The position numbers and the translations under genes were made by a program. Below the pieces are notes generated by a model, which worked only from the letters and a program-made list of their open reading frames with translations, ran no database searches and had not been told where the DNA came from. A DNA stretch of 5,609 nucleotides. Origin: Clostridiales bacterium (GTDB lineage: Bacteria; Bacillota; Clostridia; Christensenellales; CAG-138). Of this stretch, positions 1-5,583 are shown one piece after another (the first letter of the stretch is position 1; every line of letters begins with the position of its first letter). Location: assembly GCA_012511925.1 (NCBI GenBank), contig JAAZFD010000182.1:1-5609 (forward strand). Direction: 5' to 3'.

Positions 1-1260
1 CACATAGTCAGAGCAGGCGAAACATTATGGAGAATTGCCCAAAGGTATCAAGTTACCGTTCAGGCAATCGCTCAAGCAAATAATATCGCTAATCCATCGA
101 ATATTGCGGTAGGTCAAAGTCTGATTATTCCTGCGCTTCGGCATAGGGTTGTTTCGGGTGAAAATCTAACGCAAATTGCCCAAAGATATAATGTATCGTT
201 AGAATCTCTAATAAGGGCAAATAATATTCAAAACCCAGATGTAATCGTTCCAGGCACATTATTGGTTATTCCTCGCGCGCAAAGACCTGTAATGAATGTA
301 AACGGATATATCTATATTTTCGGAGAAGCGGCGGTTCCGATAGTAAACGAACATGGCAGGGATTTAACATATTTAGCTCCATTTGCTTATCTGATTAAAG
401 AAAACGGAGATATGGAGCCGATTGATGACTCTCCTGCAATAAATGCCGCATACAGCGAAAACATAATGCCCATGATGGCTGTAACGAACTTTACAACAAC
501 CTCGGTAGGTGAAAACTTAGCGCATACCGTTCTAAGCAGTCCTGAAATTCGTGGTCGTTTGATTGACAATATTATAAGCATTTCAAAAACAAAAGGCTAT
601 GGCGGAGTTAATATTGACTTTGAAAACGTATTGCCCGCCGATAGAGTGAACTATAATACGTTTTTAGAAGAAGCGGTAACGCGCTTGCACGCAGAGGGAC
701 TATTCCTATCAACGGCCTTGGCTCCAAAAACAAGCGCCACGCAATCGGGATTATTATATGAAGCGCACGACTACGAAGCGCATGGCAGAATTGCCGACTT
801 TGTGGTGCTTATGACATACGAATGGGGATATAGAAAAGGCCCTCCACAGGCAATATCGCCATTAAATCAAATAAAGCGTGTACTTGATTATGCAGTAACC
901 GTTATTCCGAGAGATAAAATCTACTTTGGATTTCAAATATATGCAAGGGACTGGCTACTTCCATTTGTTCAAGGTTCAGAAGCCGAAACCTATAGTATGC
1001 AAGAAGCAATCTCAAGAGCAGTAAATTTTGGTACGGTAATTCAATATGATGCAGTAACACAATCACCATTTTTCAGATATACAGATGAGCAAGGCAGGCG
1101 GCATGAGGTTTGGTTTGAGGATGCAAGAAGTGCGCAAGCAAAGTTTGATATGGTAAAGGAATATAATCTGGGGGGAATCAGCTATTGGGCTTTGGGATAT
1201 CCGTTCCCTCAAAACTGGACATTGCTTGAGGATAATTTTACGATAAATAAGCTGTTGTAA
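1..1260 (+). CDS. sleL: SleL/YaaH-like spore cortex-lytic N-acetylglucosaminidase (two LysM domains + GH18), 5' partial
   Basis: The reading frame is open from base 1 to the TAA at 1258-1260, giving 419 visible residues. Two LysM domains come first: residues 1-44 (starting [18 protein letters not shown]) and 49-91 ([17 protein letters not shown]). A GH18 barrel fills residues 98-419. The active-site strand reads [10 protein letters not shown], with Asp206 and catalytic acid Glu208; later blocks ([47 protein letters not shown]) match the SleL/YaaH group as I remember it. Known members bind spore cortex through LysM and cleave cortex fragments containing muramic-delta-lactam during germination. 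LysM1 starts at the window edge and the length is close to the usual ~430 residues, so probably only a few residues are missing. The TTG at 262 encodes Leu88 inside LysM2 and is not a start. A paralogue (YdhD/YvbX type) is possible, but the lack of an N-terminal membrane segment cannot be checked here. Confidence 0.93.
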   Translation, partial: HIVRAGETLWRIAQRYQVTVQAIAQANNIANPSNIAVGQSLIIPALRHRVVSGENLTQIAQRYNVSLESLIRANNIQNPDVIVPGTLLVIPRAQRPVMNVNGYIYIFGEAAVPIVNEHGRDLTYLAPFAYLIKENGDMEPIDDSPAINAAYSENIMPMMAVTNFTTTSVGENLAHTVLSSPEIRGRLIDNIISISKTKGYGGVNIDFENVLPADRVNYNTFLEEAVTRLHAEGLFLSTALAPKTSATQSGLLYEAHDYEAHGRIADFVVLMTYEWGYRKGPPQAISPLNQIKRVLDYAVTVIPRDKIYFGFQIYARDWLLPFVQGSEAETYSMQEAISRAVNFGTVIQYDAVTQSPFFRYTDEQGRRHEVWFEDARSAQAKFDMVKEYNLGGISYWALGYPFPQNWTLLEDNFTINKLL

Positions 1261-1300
1261 AATTAGGTTTTTCCCATCATGCCTATCAACGATTTATAAA

Positions 1301-1359
1301 GTCGGCTAAAAATGCGTCAATGGCGCATTTTTTGCAAGCACCGTACCACAACAAGCCCC
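1301..1359. repeat. R0: decayed right-hand part of the 147-bp repeat unit
   Basis: This stretch aligns with the right third of the full units (R1-R3): a GTCGGC remnant of GCCGGGG, the AAAAATGCG...CGCATTTTTT hairpin, then a diverged ACCACA..CAAG.CCCC tail. The left two thirds, including the tRNA-derived segment, are absent. As with unit R2, its right end runs straight into a copy of the 45-bp palindromic repeat, so the R-P order is conserved. It is clearly older or more decayed than R1-R3. Confidence 0.7.
1308..1333 (+). terminator. Probable terminator of the sleL-like gene, supplied by repeat R0
   Basis: The hairpin stem AAAAATGCGTC pairs with GGCGCATTTTT around a triloop (AAT), with one T-G wobble, and is followed by a run of T. 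It lies 47 bases after the stop codon, and no other terminator-like structure comes between. The A-run on the left arm means it could also act on the minus strand. The same hairpin occurs in R1-R3, so here a repeat appears to have been co-opted as the terminator. Confidence 0.7.
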
Positions 1360-1361
1360 TT

Positions 1362-1406
1362 TATATACCAAAGGGAAGCTATCAATAAATTGATAGCTCC
1401 CCTTTG
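1362..1406. repeat. P1: 45-bp palindromic repeat, first copy
   Basis: The core AGCTATCAAT-AA-ATTGATAGCT is extended by GGG/CCC and AAA/TTT arms around a single A/C mismatch, making a near-perfect palindrome at 1369-1406. All 45 bases recur exactly at 2009-2053. Both copies lie directly right of an R-type unit. No coding sequence is present. It could be a small mobile palindrome or a structured RNA segment; its function is unknown. Confidence 0.88.
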
Positions 1407-1413
1407 CGAAAGA

Positions 1414-1435
1414 GTGCGTAAACAGTGCGTAAACA
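1414..1435. repeat. Tandem 11-bp direct repeat (GTGCGTAAACA x 2)
   Basis: Two perfect adjacent copies of an 11-mer follow the P1 palindrome. They are too few to be a satellite. They may be iteron-like binding sites, a footprint of a repeat insertion or a simple slippage duplication; nothing in the sequence chooses between these. Confidence 0.6.
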
Positions 1436-1455
1436 TAGGTAAAAAACTCAATTTG

Positions 1456-1484
1456 TTGATTAGTCCGATTTATTGTAATATATA
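1456..1484 (+). promoter_or_regulatory. Possible sigma-A promoter in front of the hairpin array
   Basis: TTGATT (1456-1461) and TATATA (1479-1484) are separated by 17 bases. Transcription would start near 1491 and run through the hairpin array to the strong terminator at 1673-1712, giving an RNA of roughly 220 bases. A 7-bp inverted repeat (TTAGTCC 1460-1466, GGACTAA 1485-1491) overlaps both boxes. The region is AT-rich, so a chance match is a real possibility. Confidence 0.3.
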
Positions 1485-1504
1485 GGACTAAGATAATGTT
1501 TCTT

Positions 1505-1671
1505 ATGATATATTGCTCCGCAATATGATATACCTTCGGTATGATATATTTTTCTGCGAAAAACATGAAATGATATCCGTCCCAATCATATGCCGTAGGC
1601 GTATATCACCCACTGAAGGTGGATATCATACCGAAGGTATATCACCCGTTCTGCAAGGAACGGATATCATT
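1505..1671. repeat. Array of short hairpins linked by TGATAT / ATATCA boxes
   Basis: At least seven small inverted repeats follow one another: ATATTGC-tcc-GCAATAT (1510-1526), ATACC-ttc-GGTAT (1530-1542), TTTTTC-tgc-GAAAAA (1549-1563), ATATGCC-gta-GGCGTAT (1588-1604), CCACT-gaa-GGTGG (1610-1622), ATACC-gaa-GGTAT (1628-1640) and CCGTTC-tgcaag-GAACGG (1646-1663). They are separated by TGATAT boxes in the left part and mostly ATATCA boxes in the right part. Larger symmetry is visible: 1526-1547 is the exact 22-base reverse complement of 1623-1644, and AATGATATCCGT (1569-1580) is repeated inverted at 1660-1671. No frame through it looks like protein. It resembles a palindromic intergenic element (MITE-like) or a structured RNA. 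Confidence 0.85.
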
Positions 1672-1672
1672 G

Positions 1673-1712
1673 AAAAAAGACTCCTTTGTCTTGAGACAAA
1701 AGAGTCTTTTTT
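1673..1712 (+). terminator. Strong rho-independent-type hairpin closing the array (possibly bidirectional)
   Basis: AAAAAAGACTC pairs with GAGTCTTTTTT (11 bp), then after one mismatch TTTGTC pairs with GACAAA around a TTGA loop. T-runs follow the stem on both strands. It lies directly between the hairpin array and repeat unit R1. There is no protein gene upstream on the plus strand nearer than the sleL-like gene, which already has a terminator, so it either ends a non-coding transcript or insulates the region from tRNA-side transcription. Confidence 0.8.
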
Positions 1713-1713
1713 C

Positions 1714-1860
1714 TTTGGTGCGGTCGAAGGGACTTCTTTTTTCGTTCCGGTCGTAGCTTGCGTTCCACGCTGGCGCACTCCCTGCACTCTCAAAGCCGGG
1801 GTGTTAAAAATGCGTCACTGGCGCATTTTTTGGCTACGCCACCACACCCTTCAAGTCCCC
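1714..1860. repeat. R1: 147-bp repeat unit, copy 1
   Basis: The unit starts with a 22-bp exact copy of the tRNA-Leu 3' end (TTTGGTGCGGTCGAAGG..., also at 2244-2265). It continues with a T-run, a small hairpin GCGT-tcc-ACGC (1760-1770), and the AAAAATGCGTC-act-GGCGCATTTTT hairpin (1806-1830). It ends CTTCAAGTCCCC, an inverted match to the GGGACTT near its start. R2 follows with no gap and differs at one base. Long open frames through R1-R3 are by-products of the repeat. Confidence 0.95.
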
Positions 1861-2007
1861 TTTGGTGCGGTCGAAGGGACTTCTTTTTTCGTTCCGGTCG
1901 TAGCTTGCGTTCCACGCTGGCGCACTCCCTGCACTCTCAAAGCCGGGGTGTTAAAAATGCGCCACTGGCGCATTTTTTGGCTACGCCACCACACCCTTCA
2001 AGTCCCC
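1861..2007. repeat. R2: 147-bp repeat unit, copy 2
   Basis: It is identical to R1 except for T to C in the terminator-like hairpin, which turns a T-G wobble into a C-G pair (AAAAATGCGCC-act-GGCGCATTTTT, 1953-1977). The near-identity and abutting junction indicate a recent tandem duplication or ongoing homogenisation. On its right the P2 palindrome is inserted before R3. Confidence 0.95.
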
Positions 2008-2008
2008 C

Positions 2009-2053
2009 TATATACCAAAGGGAAGCTATCAATAAATTGATAGCTCCCCTTTG
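2009..2053. repeat. P2: 45-bp palindromic repeat, second copy
   Basis: It is an exact copy of 1362-1406, sitting between R2 and R3. Its right arm (CCCTTTGG) overlaps the first bases of R3 (TTTGG), so the palindrome here extends to 2015-2054. The overlap suggests that P and R share a junction sequence instead of being simply juxtaposed. Confidence 0.88.
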
Positions 2054-2196
2054 GTGCGGTCGAAGGGACTTCTTTTTTCGTTCCGGTCGTAGCTTGTACT
2101 CCGTACTGGCGCACTCCCTGCACTCTCAAAGCCGGGGTACTAAAAATGCGTCACTGGCGCATTTTTTGGCTACGCCACCACACCCTTCAAGTCCCC
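2050..2196. repeat. R3: 147-bp repeat unit, copy 3 (variant)
   Basis: It has the same length and borders as R1 and R2, including the 22-bp tRNA-derived start and the CTTCAAGTCCCC end. The differences from R1 are confined to eight bases. Six change the arms of the small hairpin from GCGT/ACGC to GTAC/GTAC (2096-2099, 2103-2106) with pairing kept, and two change GTGT to GTAC at 2137-2140. The terminator-like hairpin (2142-2166) is as in R1. The unit ends 49 bases from the tRNA gene. Confidence 0.95.
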
Positions 2197-2211
2197 TTTA
2201 AAATTAAACCC

Positions 2212-2246
2212 AAAACAAAACCGCCCCTTTGGGACGGTTTTGTTTT
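2212..2246 (-). terminator. Terminator of the tRNA-Leu gene
   Basis: Read on the minus strand, this directly follows the tRNA CCA end. The stem AAAACAAAACCG / CGGTTTTGTTTT (12 bp) continues through one mismatch into a GGG/CCC pair with a 3-base loop, and ends in a T-rich tract. It separates the tRNA from repeat R3. Confidence 0.85.
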
Positions 2247-2328
2247 GGTGCGGTCGAAGGGACTTGAACCCATACGGTCTCCCATACGCACCTCAAGCGT
2301 ACGCGTCTACCTATTCCGCCACGACCGC
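2246..2328 (-). tRNA. tRNA-Leu (anticodon GAG), CCA encoded
   Basis: On the minus strand the gene starts GCGGTCGTGGCGG and ends TTCGACCGCACCA. The 7-bp acceptor GCGGTCG/CGACCGC is perfect, the D arm contains AGG, and the anticodon stem TACGC/GCGTA holds the loop TTGAGGT, so the anticodon is GAG (2292-2294), reading CUC and CUU. A short type II variable arm (GG-GAGA-CC) and the T-loop TTCAAGT are present. The length is 80 bases plus CCA. The T-stem (ATGGG/CCCTT) has a T-T mismatch at positions 50-64; the 3' partner lies inside the segment shared with repeats R1-R3. It should still be functional, since the remaining pairs are intact and promoter and terminator are good. Confidence 0.95.
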
Positions 2329-2339
2329 ATCACCAAATT

Positions 2340-2368
2340 ATTATACAAATTACTTTTTTGTTTGTCAA
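2340..2368 (-). promoter_or_regulatory. Consensus sigma-A promoter of tRNA-Leu
   Basis: On the minus strand TTGACA (2363-2368) is followed after exactly 17 bases by TATAAT (2340-2345). Both hexamers are perfect consensus. The predicted start falls a few bases before the mature tRNA 5' end at 2328, so the leader would be very short. Strength and position fit a stable-RNA promoter. Confidence 0.9.
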
Positions 2369-2397
2369 TAAGTATTTTTGCAAAGTCTTTGTATAAC

Positions 2398-2426
2398 AAA
2401 AAAGCCGCACCTCTCGGCACGGCTTT
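2398..2426 (-). terminator. Rho-independent terminator of the dockerin-peptidase gene
   Basis: On the minus strand, starting 14 bases after the stop codon, AAAGCCGTGCC pairs with GGTGCGGCTTT (11 bp including two G-U wobbles) around a GAGA tetraloop, and ends in six T. It isolates the large gene from the tRNA promoter just downstream. Confidence 0.9.
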
Positions 2427-2439
2427 AATATAGTTCACT

Positions 2440-5313
2440 TTAGCTAATTAAGGCAATTAAAATTGCAGTTGCATCACCTGTATTTACTAAGGTATCAAAG
2501 TTGAAGTCATAAGCAATCATTTGATTTTCCGTAAGCTCAACAGGGTTTAGCGAATAAAGCAATATAATAACCGCATCTCCAGAGTTCAAAACTCCGTCAT
2601 TGTTTGCATCGCCATACATTACATACTGCGCCTTTACCGTTAAATCGGAAGTTACCGAGCTAAAATCTGTATCCCAGCCCACAAACTTATGTCCATCACG
2701 CACAGGGTCAGCAGGGGCAGTAGCAGACTTGGTTTCCAATACCTGCTCGTCAACGAACAGCACAGTATCGTCGAAATCAACGAATGTAACGGTGTAATAC
2801 ACAGCCACATAGTCGGGGTCAACCAAGAACAAAGGTGCTACAACCAAATCCGACCTTACAGCCGATGTAGGAATCGACCAGCCCATGAATATATGTCCGA
2901 TTTCAAAAGGCTCTTCGGGTAATTGTGCCGCTGCACCATGCGCAACCTCTTGAGTTGAGATTTCATAGCCAGCAAAGTCAAGGAATGTTACGGTATGAAC
3001 AGTTCCTGGAATTATTATATCAACATTGTCAACATAGCCGCAGTCCTTGCCGCCATCTGTCCACAGGTCTTTGAGGTAAGACCATGCAAATGTGTACTCG
3101 CCCTCGGTTTGAACTGTAAAGGTATATGTTGCCCAATCCGTTTCGCCTGTAATTTCAGCCGTTACAGTGCCATTTCTAAAGAATTTCAGCTTATCCCAGC
3201 TCTTTTCACACGATACCTTCCATTCGAAAACCAACTGCGCACCAACTGGCAAAAAGCCTGCTTCCAAAGTCATCATAGACGATGTGTTGCCCACTCCAAT
3301 ATTCGAAGAAACCGCCATAAGCCTATTCTCTGCCGCCTGCTCAACCCATGGATAAGTAGTGTTGCTTGTGAAATTTAACGTGCCCGAGGGAGCATTTGCC
3401 GCCGCATTAAGTCCGCCAATTTGCACGCTAACAATAATTCTGTTTGTGAATCCGCCGTCTTCCGTAGTAATATATACGACTGCCGCACCCTGTGAAACTC
3501 CTAAGATAACGCCATCCTCGCTTACTGTGAGAATTTCCTCGTCGCTCGACTCAAACAATAGCTTTTGGTTGGAAGCGTTATAGGGAAGAACTCTTGCATC
3601 GATATTGTACGTGCCTTGAGTGTAGATTTCCAAATTGCCTGTTGACAATTCTAAGCCTGTAACCGCCAAAGCACCGTCAATCGTAACTAAACATTCCGCT
3701 TCGGTAATTATTTCTGCGCCTTGAGAAAAGTCGGTAATCGTGCAAGTAATCTTTGCCGTACCGTCTATTCCTGCGCTAACAAAGCCATTTTGCGTTACGG
3801 AGGCAACCTCCTCATTGTCGCTTGCCCATGCAACTGTGTACTTGTTCGCTTCTAAGGGCAACACCTCTAATTCAAGCTGATATGTATTGTTGTGATAAAG
3901 CGTTAATTCGCTTGGATTTATTGCAACGCTTTCAACAGGAATCTTATGTGTGCGTGCGTGCAAGAAAACATTACCTGCATAAACGAACCTTGCTTGTGAA
4001 GAGCTGTACGGGTCAACAGCACCTAACTGATTTACCGTATTTGTGAATGCCTGACCGCCTGTGTATAAATCGTTGGTTGAGGGGTCGGTTTTTGCAAGCC
4101 ACTCGTGGTATTTATCCATTATTTCGCCATCAAACTTGAAAGAAACAGAATTATTATATCCCACGATAAAGCCTGCTCCATGCGATATCAAAGGCGAATA
4201 CAGGTTGCCTGCCGCCATGCCATAGCAAATTCCTACATAAATCATTGTGTTGGGTAGTGTGTCGCAGTATTTTTGCATGAATGTTCCACGCATATAAACC
4301 GTACTGCCCGAAAGCACCAAATGTCCCTCTGCAACGTCCTGTTGGTCGTATGCGCCTGGGGCAGGTATGCAGATATAACCGCCGCCATTCGTTGCCGCAC
4401 CATGGCTGTCAATCATTATAATGCCGTACTGGTCGAAATTCTTGAAGCTCTCAACGGAAGCCTGTGCGCCATAATAAAAATCTACCCCATCGAAGTTCAA
4501 AACAGAGTTCATGGCATTTGCTCGGGTTTGATAATTAAAAGTAAAGTTAGAATCATAGCCGTAGTAGGGGCAATATACAGCAAGCTTGTTTTCGCCAACA
4601 TAATCATCTCTCGCCTTCATTGCTTCGATTGTTTCGGAATAATCCTTGTTGCCTACTCCTGCTTTTTGCTCGTCGGAAAACCTTGCGAATATGTTTTGTA
4701 TTCCGGAATCGAATGTAAAGCTAATCGTCAAGTCATCATCGAATTGTATGGACTCGATATAGTCATAATCTACAAGATAATCATACATCAGGGCTACTAT
4801 TTCCTCGTCGGGTGTTCCCATCGCTTCAAGGCTATCCTCTAAGCGCTCGATTCGCTTCCAAGTAGAATCGATTAAATTCCAATCGATGTCTTTAACATTT
4901 TTATGGAATGCAATAGTATGCGTATAGCTCGAATTACCAAGAATCTCGACGTGATATGTTGCTTCTCGCCTTGTGTTGGACTTCAAGGCTACATTTCCAG
5001 AGAATATGCCGTCATTTGCTTTTTCATCACCGTTTTTGCCCAAATCATTCAGATGCGTAACAAAATTATCGTTTTCATCATAAACAGCAACATCTTTTTC
5101 TGACAACTTTCTATTAGCTACAACTTCGGTTTTGAATAGAACGCTTTGTTGCTTGCCTATTTCAATTCCGAAGGTATCGCAGGTGAATGTGGAGAAACTA
5201 ATTCCCTTTGCAACACCTAAGTTGCTAATGCCCTCAACTGTTGCGGCTATGCCTGTGCCTGTTACAGAAAGAAACAAAACACAAACAACAATCAAACTTA
5301 ATAGTCTTTTCAT
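2440..5313 (-). CDS. Exported caspase-like (clan CD) cysteine peptidase with BIG2, InlB-repeat and type I dockerin domains
   Basis: The protein has 957 residues from the ATG at 5313, which follows GGAGGT; a TTG at 5325 lies upstream of that site and is unlikely. A signal peptide covers residues 1-24. An Ig-like domain (about 43-135) carries the acidic motif NGDEKANDGIFS. The caspase-like domain (about 240-455) shows two hallmark strand ends, IIMIDSHGA (His304) and MIYVGICYG (Cys363), the expected clan CD dyad. Two BIG2 domains follow (458-546, 548-634), then a jelly-roll/cleaved-adhesin-like domain (641-770), two InlB-type repeats (771-838, 839-899; both with a GHxFxGW block) and a dockerin (898-957) with two F-hands (GDANNDGVLNSGD; YDFNFDTLVNTGD). 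It is likely secreted and attached to a cohesin-bearing scaffold; substrate unknown. The second F-hand has Thr where Gly is usual. It has its own promoter and terminator and appears monocistronic. Peptidase activity is inferred from motifs only. Confidence 0.88.
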   Translation of the reverse strand: MKRLLSLIVVCVLFLSVTGTGIAATVEGISNLGVAKGISFSTFTCDTFGIEIGKQQSVLFKTEVVANRKLSEKDVAVYDENDNFVTHLNDLGKNGDEKANDGIFSGNVALKSNTRREATYHVEILGNSSYTHTIAFHKNVKDIDWNLIDSTWKRIERLEDSLEAMGTPDEEIVALMYDYLVDYDYIESIQFDDDLTISFTFDSGIQNIFARFSDEQKAGVGNKDYSETIEAMKARDDYVGENKLAVYCPYYGYDSNFTFNYQTRANAMNSVLNFDGVDFYYGAQASVESFKNFDQYGIIMIDSHGAATNGGGYICIPAPGAYDQQDVAEGHLVLSGSTVYMRGTFMQKYCDTLPNTMIYVGICYGMAAGNLYSPLISHGAGFIVGYNNSVSFKFDGEIMDKYHEWLAKTDPSTNDLYTGGQAFTNTVNQLGAVDPYSSSQARFVYAGNVFLHARTHKIPVESVAINPSELTLYHNNTYQLELEVLPLEANKYTVAWASDNEEVASVTQNGFVSAGIDGTAKITCTITDFSQGAEIITEAECLVTIDGALAVTGLELSTGNLEIYTQGTYNIDARVLPYNASNQKLLFESSDEEILTVSEDGVILGVSQGAAVVYITTEDGGFTNRIIVSVQIGGLNAAANAPSGTLNFTSNTTYPWVEQAAENRLMAVSSNIGVGNTSSMMTLEAGFLPVGAQLVFEWKVSCEKSWDKLKFFRNGTVTAEITGETDWATYTFTVQTEGEYTFAWSYLKDLWTDGGKDCGYVDNVDIIIPGTVHTVTFLDFAGYEISTQEVAHGAAAQLPEEPFEIGHIFMGWSIPTSAVRSDLVVAPLFLVDPDYVAVYYTVTFVDFDDTVLFVDEQVLETKSATAPADPVRDGHKFVGWDTDFSSVTSDLTVKAQYVMYGDANNDGVLNSGDAVIILLYSLNPVELTENQMIAYDFNFDTLVNTGDATAILIALIS

Positions 5314-5317
5314 ACTA

Positions 5318-5323
5318 ACCTCC
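5318..5323 (-). promoter_or_regulatory. Ribosome binding site deciding the start of the dockerin-peptidase gene
   Basis: GGAGGT lies four bases before the ATG at 5313-5311 (TTGGAGGTTAGTATG). The longer in-frame alternative would begin at a TTG immediately ahead of this site and would bury the site in coding sequence. The chosen start also gives a compact signal peptide beginning MKRLLSLIVV. Confidence 0.88.
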
Positions 5324-5349
5324 AATAAATATTTTGACTCGTATAAACA

Positions 5350-5378
5350 ATATTATCACATATTATATATGTTGGCAA
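5350..5378 (-). promoter_or_regulatory. Probable promoter of the dockerin-peptidase gene with an operator-like palindrome in its spacer
   Basis: On the minus strand TTGCCA (5373-5378) and TAATAT (5350-5355) are 17 bases apart, placing the transcription start about 30 bases before the ATG. The spacer contains the inverted repeat ACATAT-TAT-ATATGT (5358-5372), directly abutting the -35 box. Such a position would suit a repressor or another dimeric regulator, but AT-rich DNA produces such symmetry by chance fairly often. Confidence 0.55.
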
Positions 5379-5393
5379 ATGAATTATTGTAGT

Positions 5394-5528
5394 TTAAACA
5401 TTATGGTAGGGTGCATGGTTTTGAGATGGCATCCAACGCTGGCGACCTTGCCATAGGTACTCGTTGTCGTGAACTCCGCCGCCTGTGATAACCTTAGCAG
5501 GTATTTCTTCCTTGCCGTTTGTAATGGA
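5394..5528 (-). pseudogene. Possible gene remnant (44-codon open stretch, no start)
   Basis: On the minus strand a frame is open between two stops and reads KEEIPAKVITGGGVHDNEYL in its first part, ending HAPYHNV. It has a coding-like composition and is GC-richer than its AT-rich flanks, but has no start codon or ribosome binding site at its upstream end, where it is preceded by an in-frame stop. The family is not recognised; the opening is vaguely like the end of a sugar-binding transport protein, which is only an impression. A longer open frame overlaps it in another register (5384-5572) but runs through the terminator hairpin and looks less protein-like. It could also be chance. Confidence 0.3.
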
Positions 5529-5547
5529 TTACTTAATATTGTTAAAT

Positions 5548-5569
5548 AAAAAAGGAGGGTTGCCCCTCC
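5548..5569 (-). terminator. Rho-independent terminator of a gene entering from the right
   Basis: On the minus strand GGAGGG pairs with CCCTCC around a GCAA (GNRA) tetraloop and is followed by six T. It implies a transcription unit on the minus strand that lies mostly beyond the right edge of the window. Confidence 0.85.
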
Positions 5570-5583
5570 CAAGTTTAATATGA

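Noticed and set aside
262..1260. Start of the glucosaminidase at 262
   Set aside because: The codon there is TTG, encoding a leucine within the second LysM domain; the same frame continues upstream through two LysM domains to the window edge.
1306..1566. Minus-strand frame of 86 codons over the sleL terminator and P1 repeat
   Set aside because: It crosses the terminator hairpin, the palindrome and the 11-bp tandem repeat; there is no convincing start site and the sequence is not protein-like.
1714..2196. CRISPR array
   Set aside because: The repeated unit is 147 bp and abutting (R1-R2), with no alternation of short repeats and unique spacers and no cas genes in the window.
1513..2201. Two overlapping plus-strand open frames of 175 and 147 codons with internal protein repeats
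   Set aside because: They exist only because the 147-bp unit is a multiple of three and keeps the frame open in tandem. They run through terminator hairpins, the P2 palindrome and the tRNA-derived core, lack ribosome binding sites, and are broken or shifted at copy borders.
2146..2433. Plus-strand frame of 95 codons
   Set aside because: It reads antisense through the tRNA-Leu gene, its terminator and its promoter, and so is a shadow.
4273..4842. Plus-strand frame of 189 codons opposite the peptidase domain
   Set aside because: It lies wholly antisense to a well-supported coding region with recognisable domains, and has no signal of its own.
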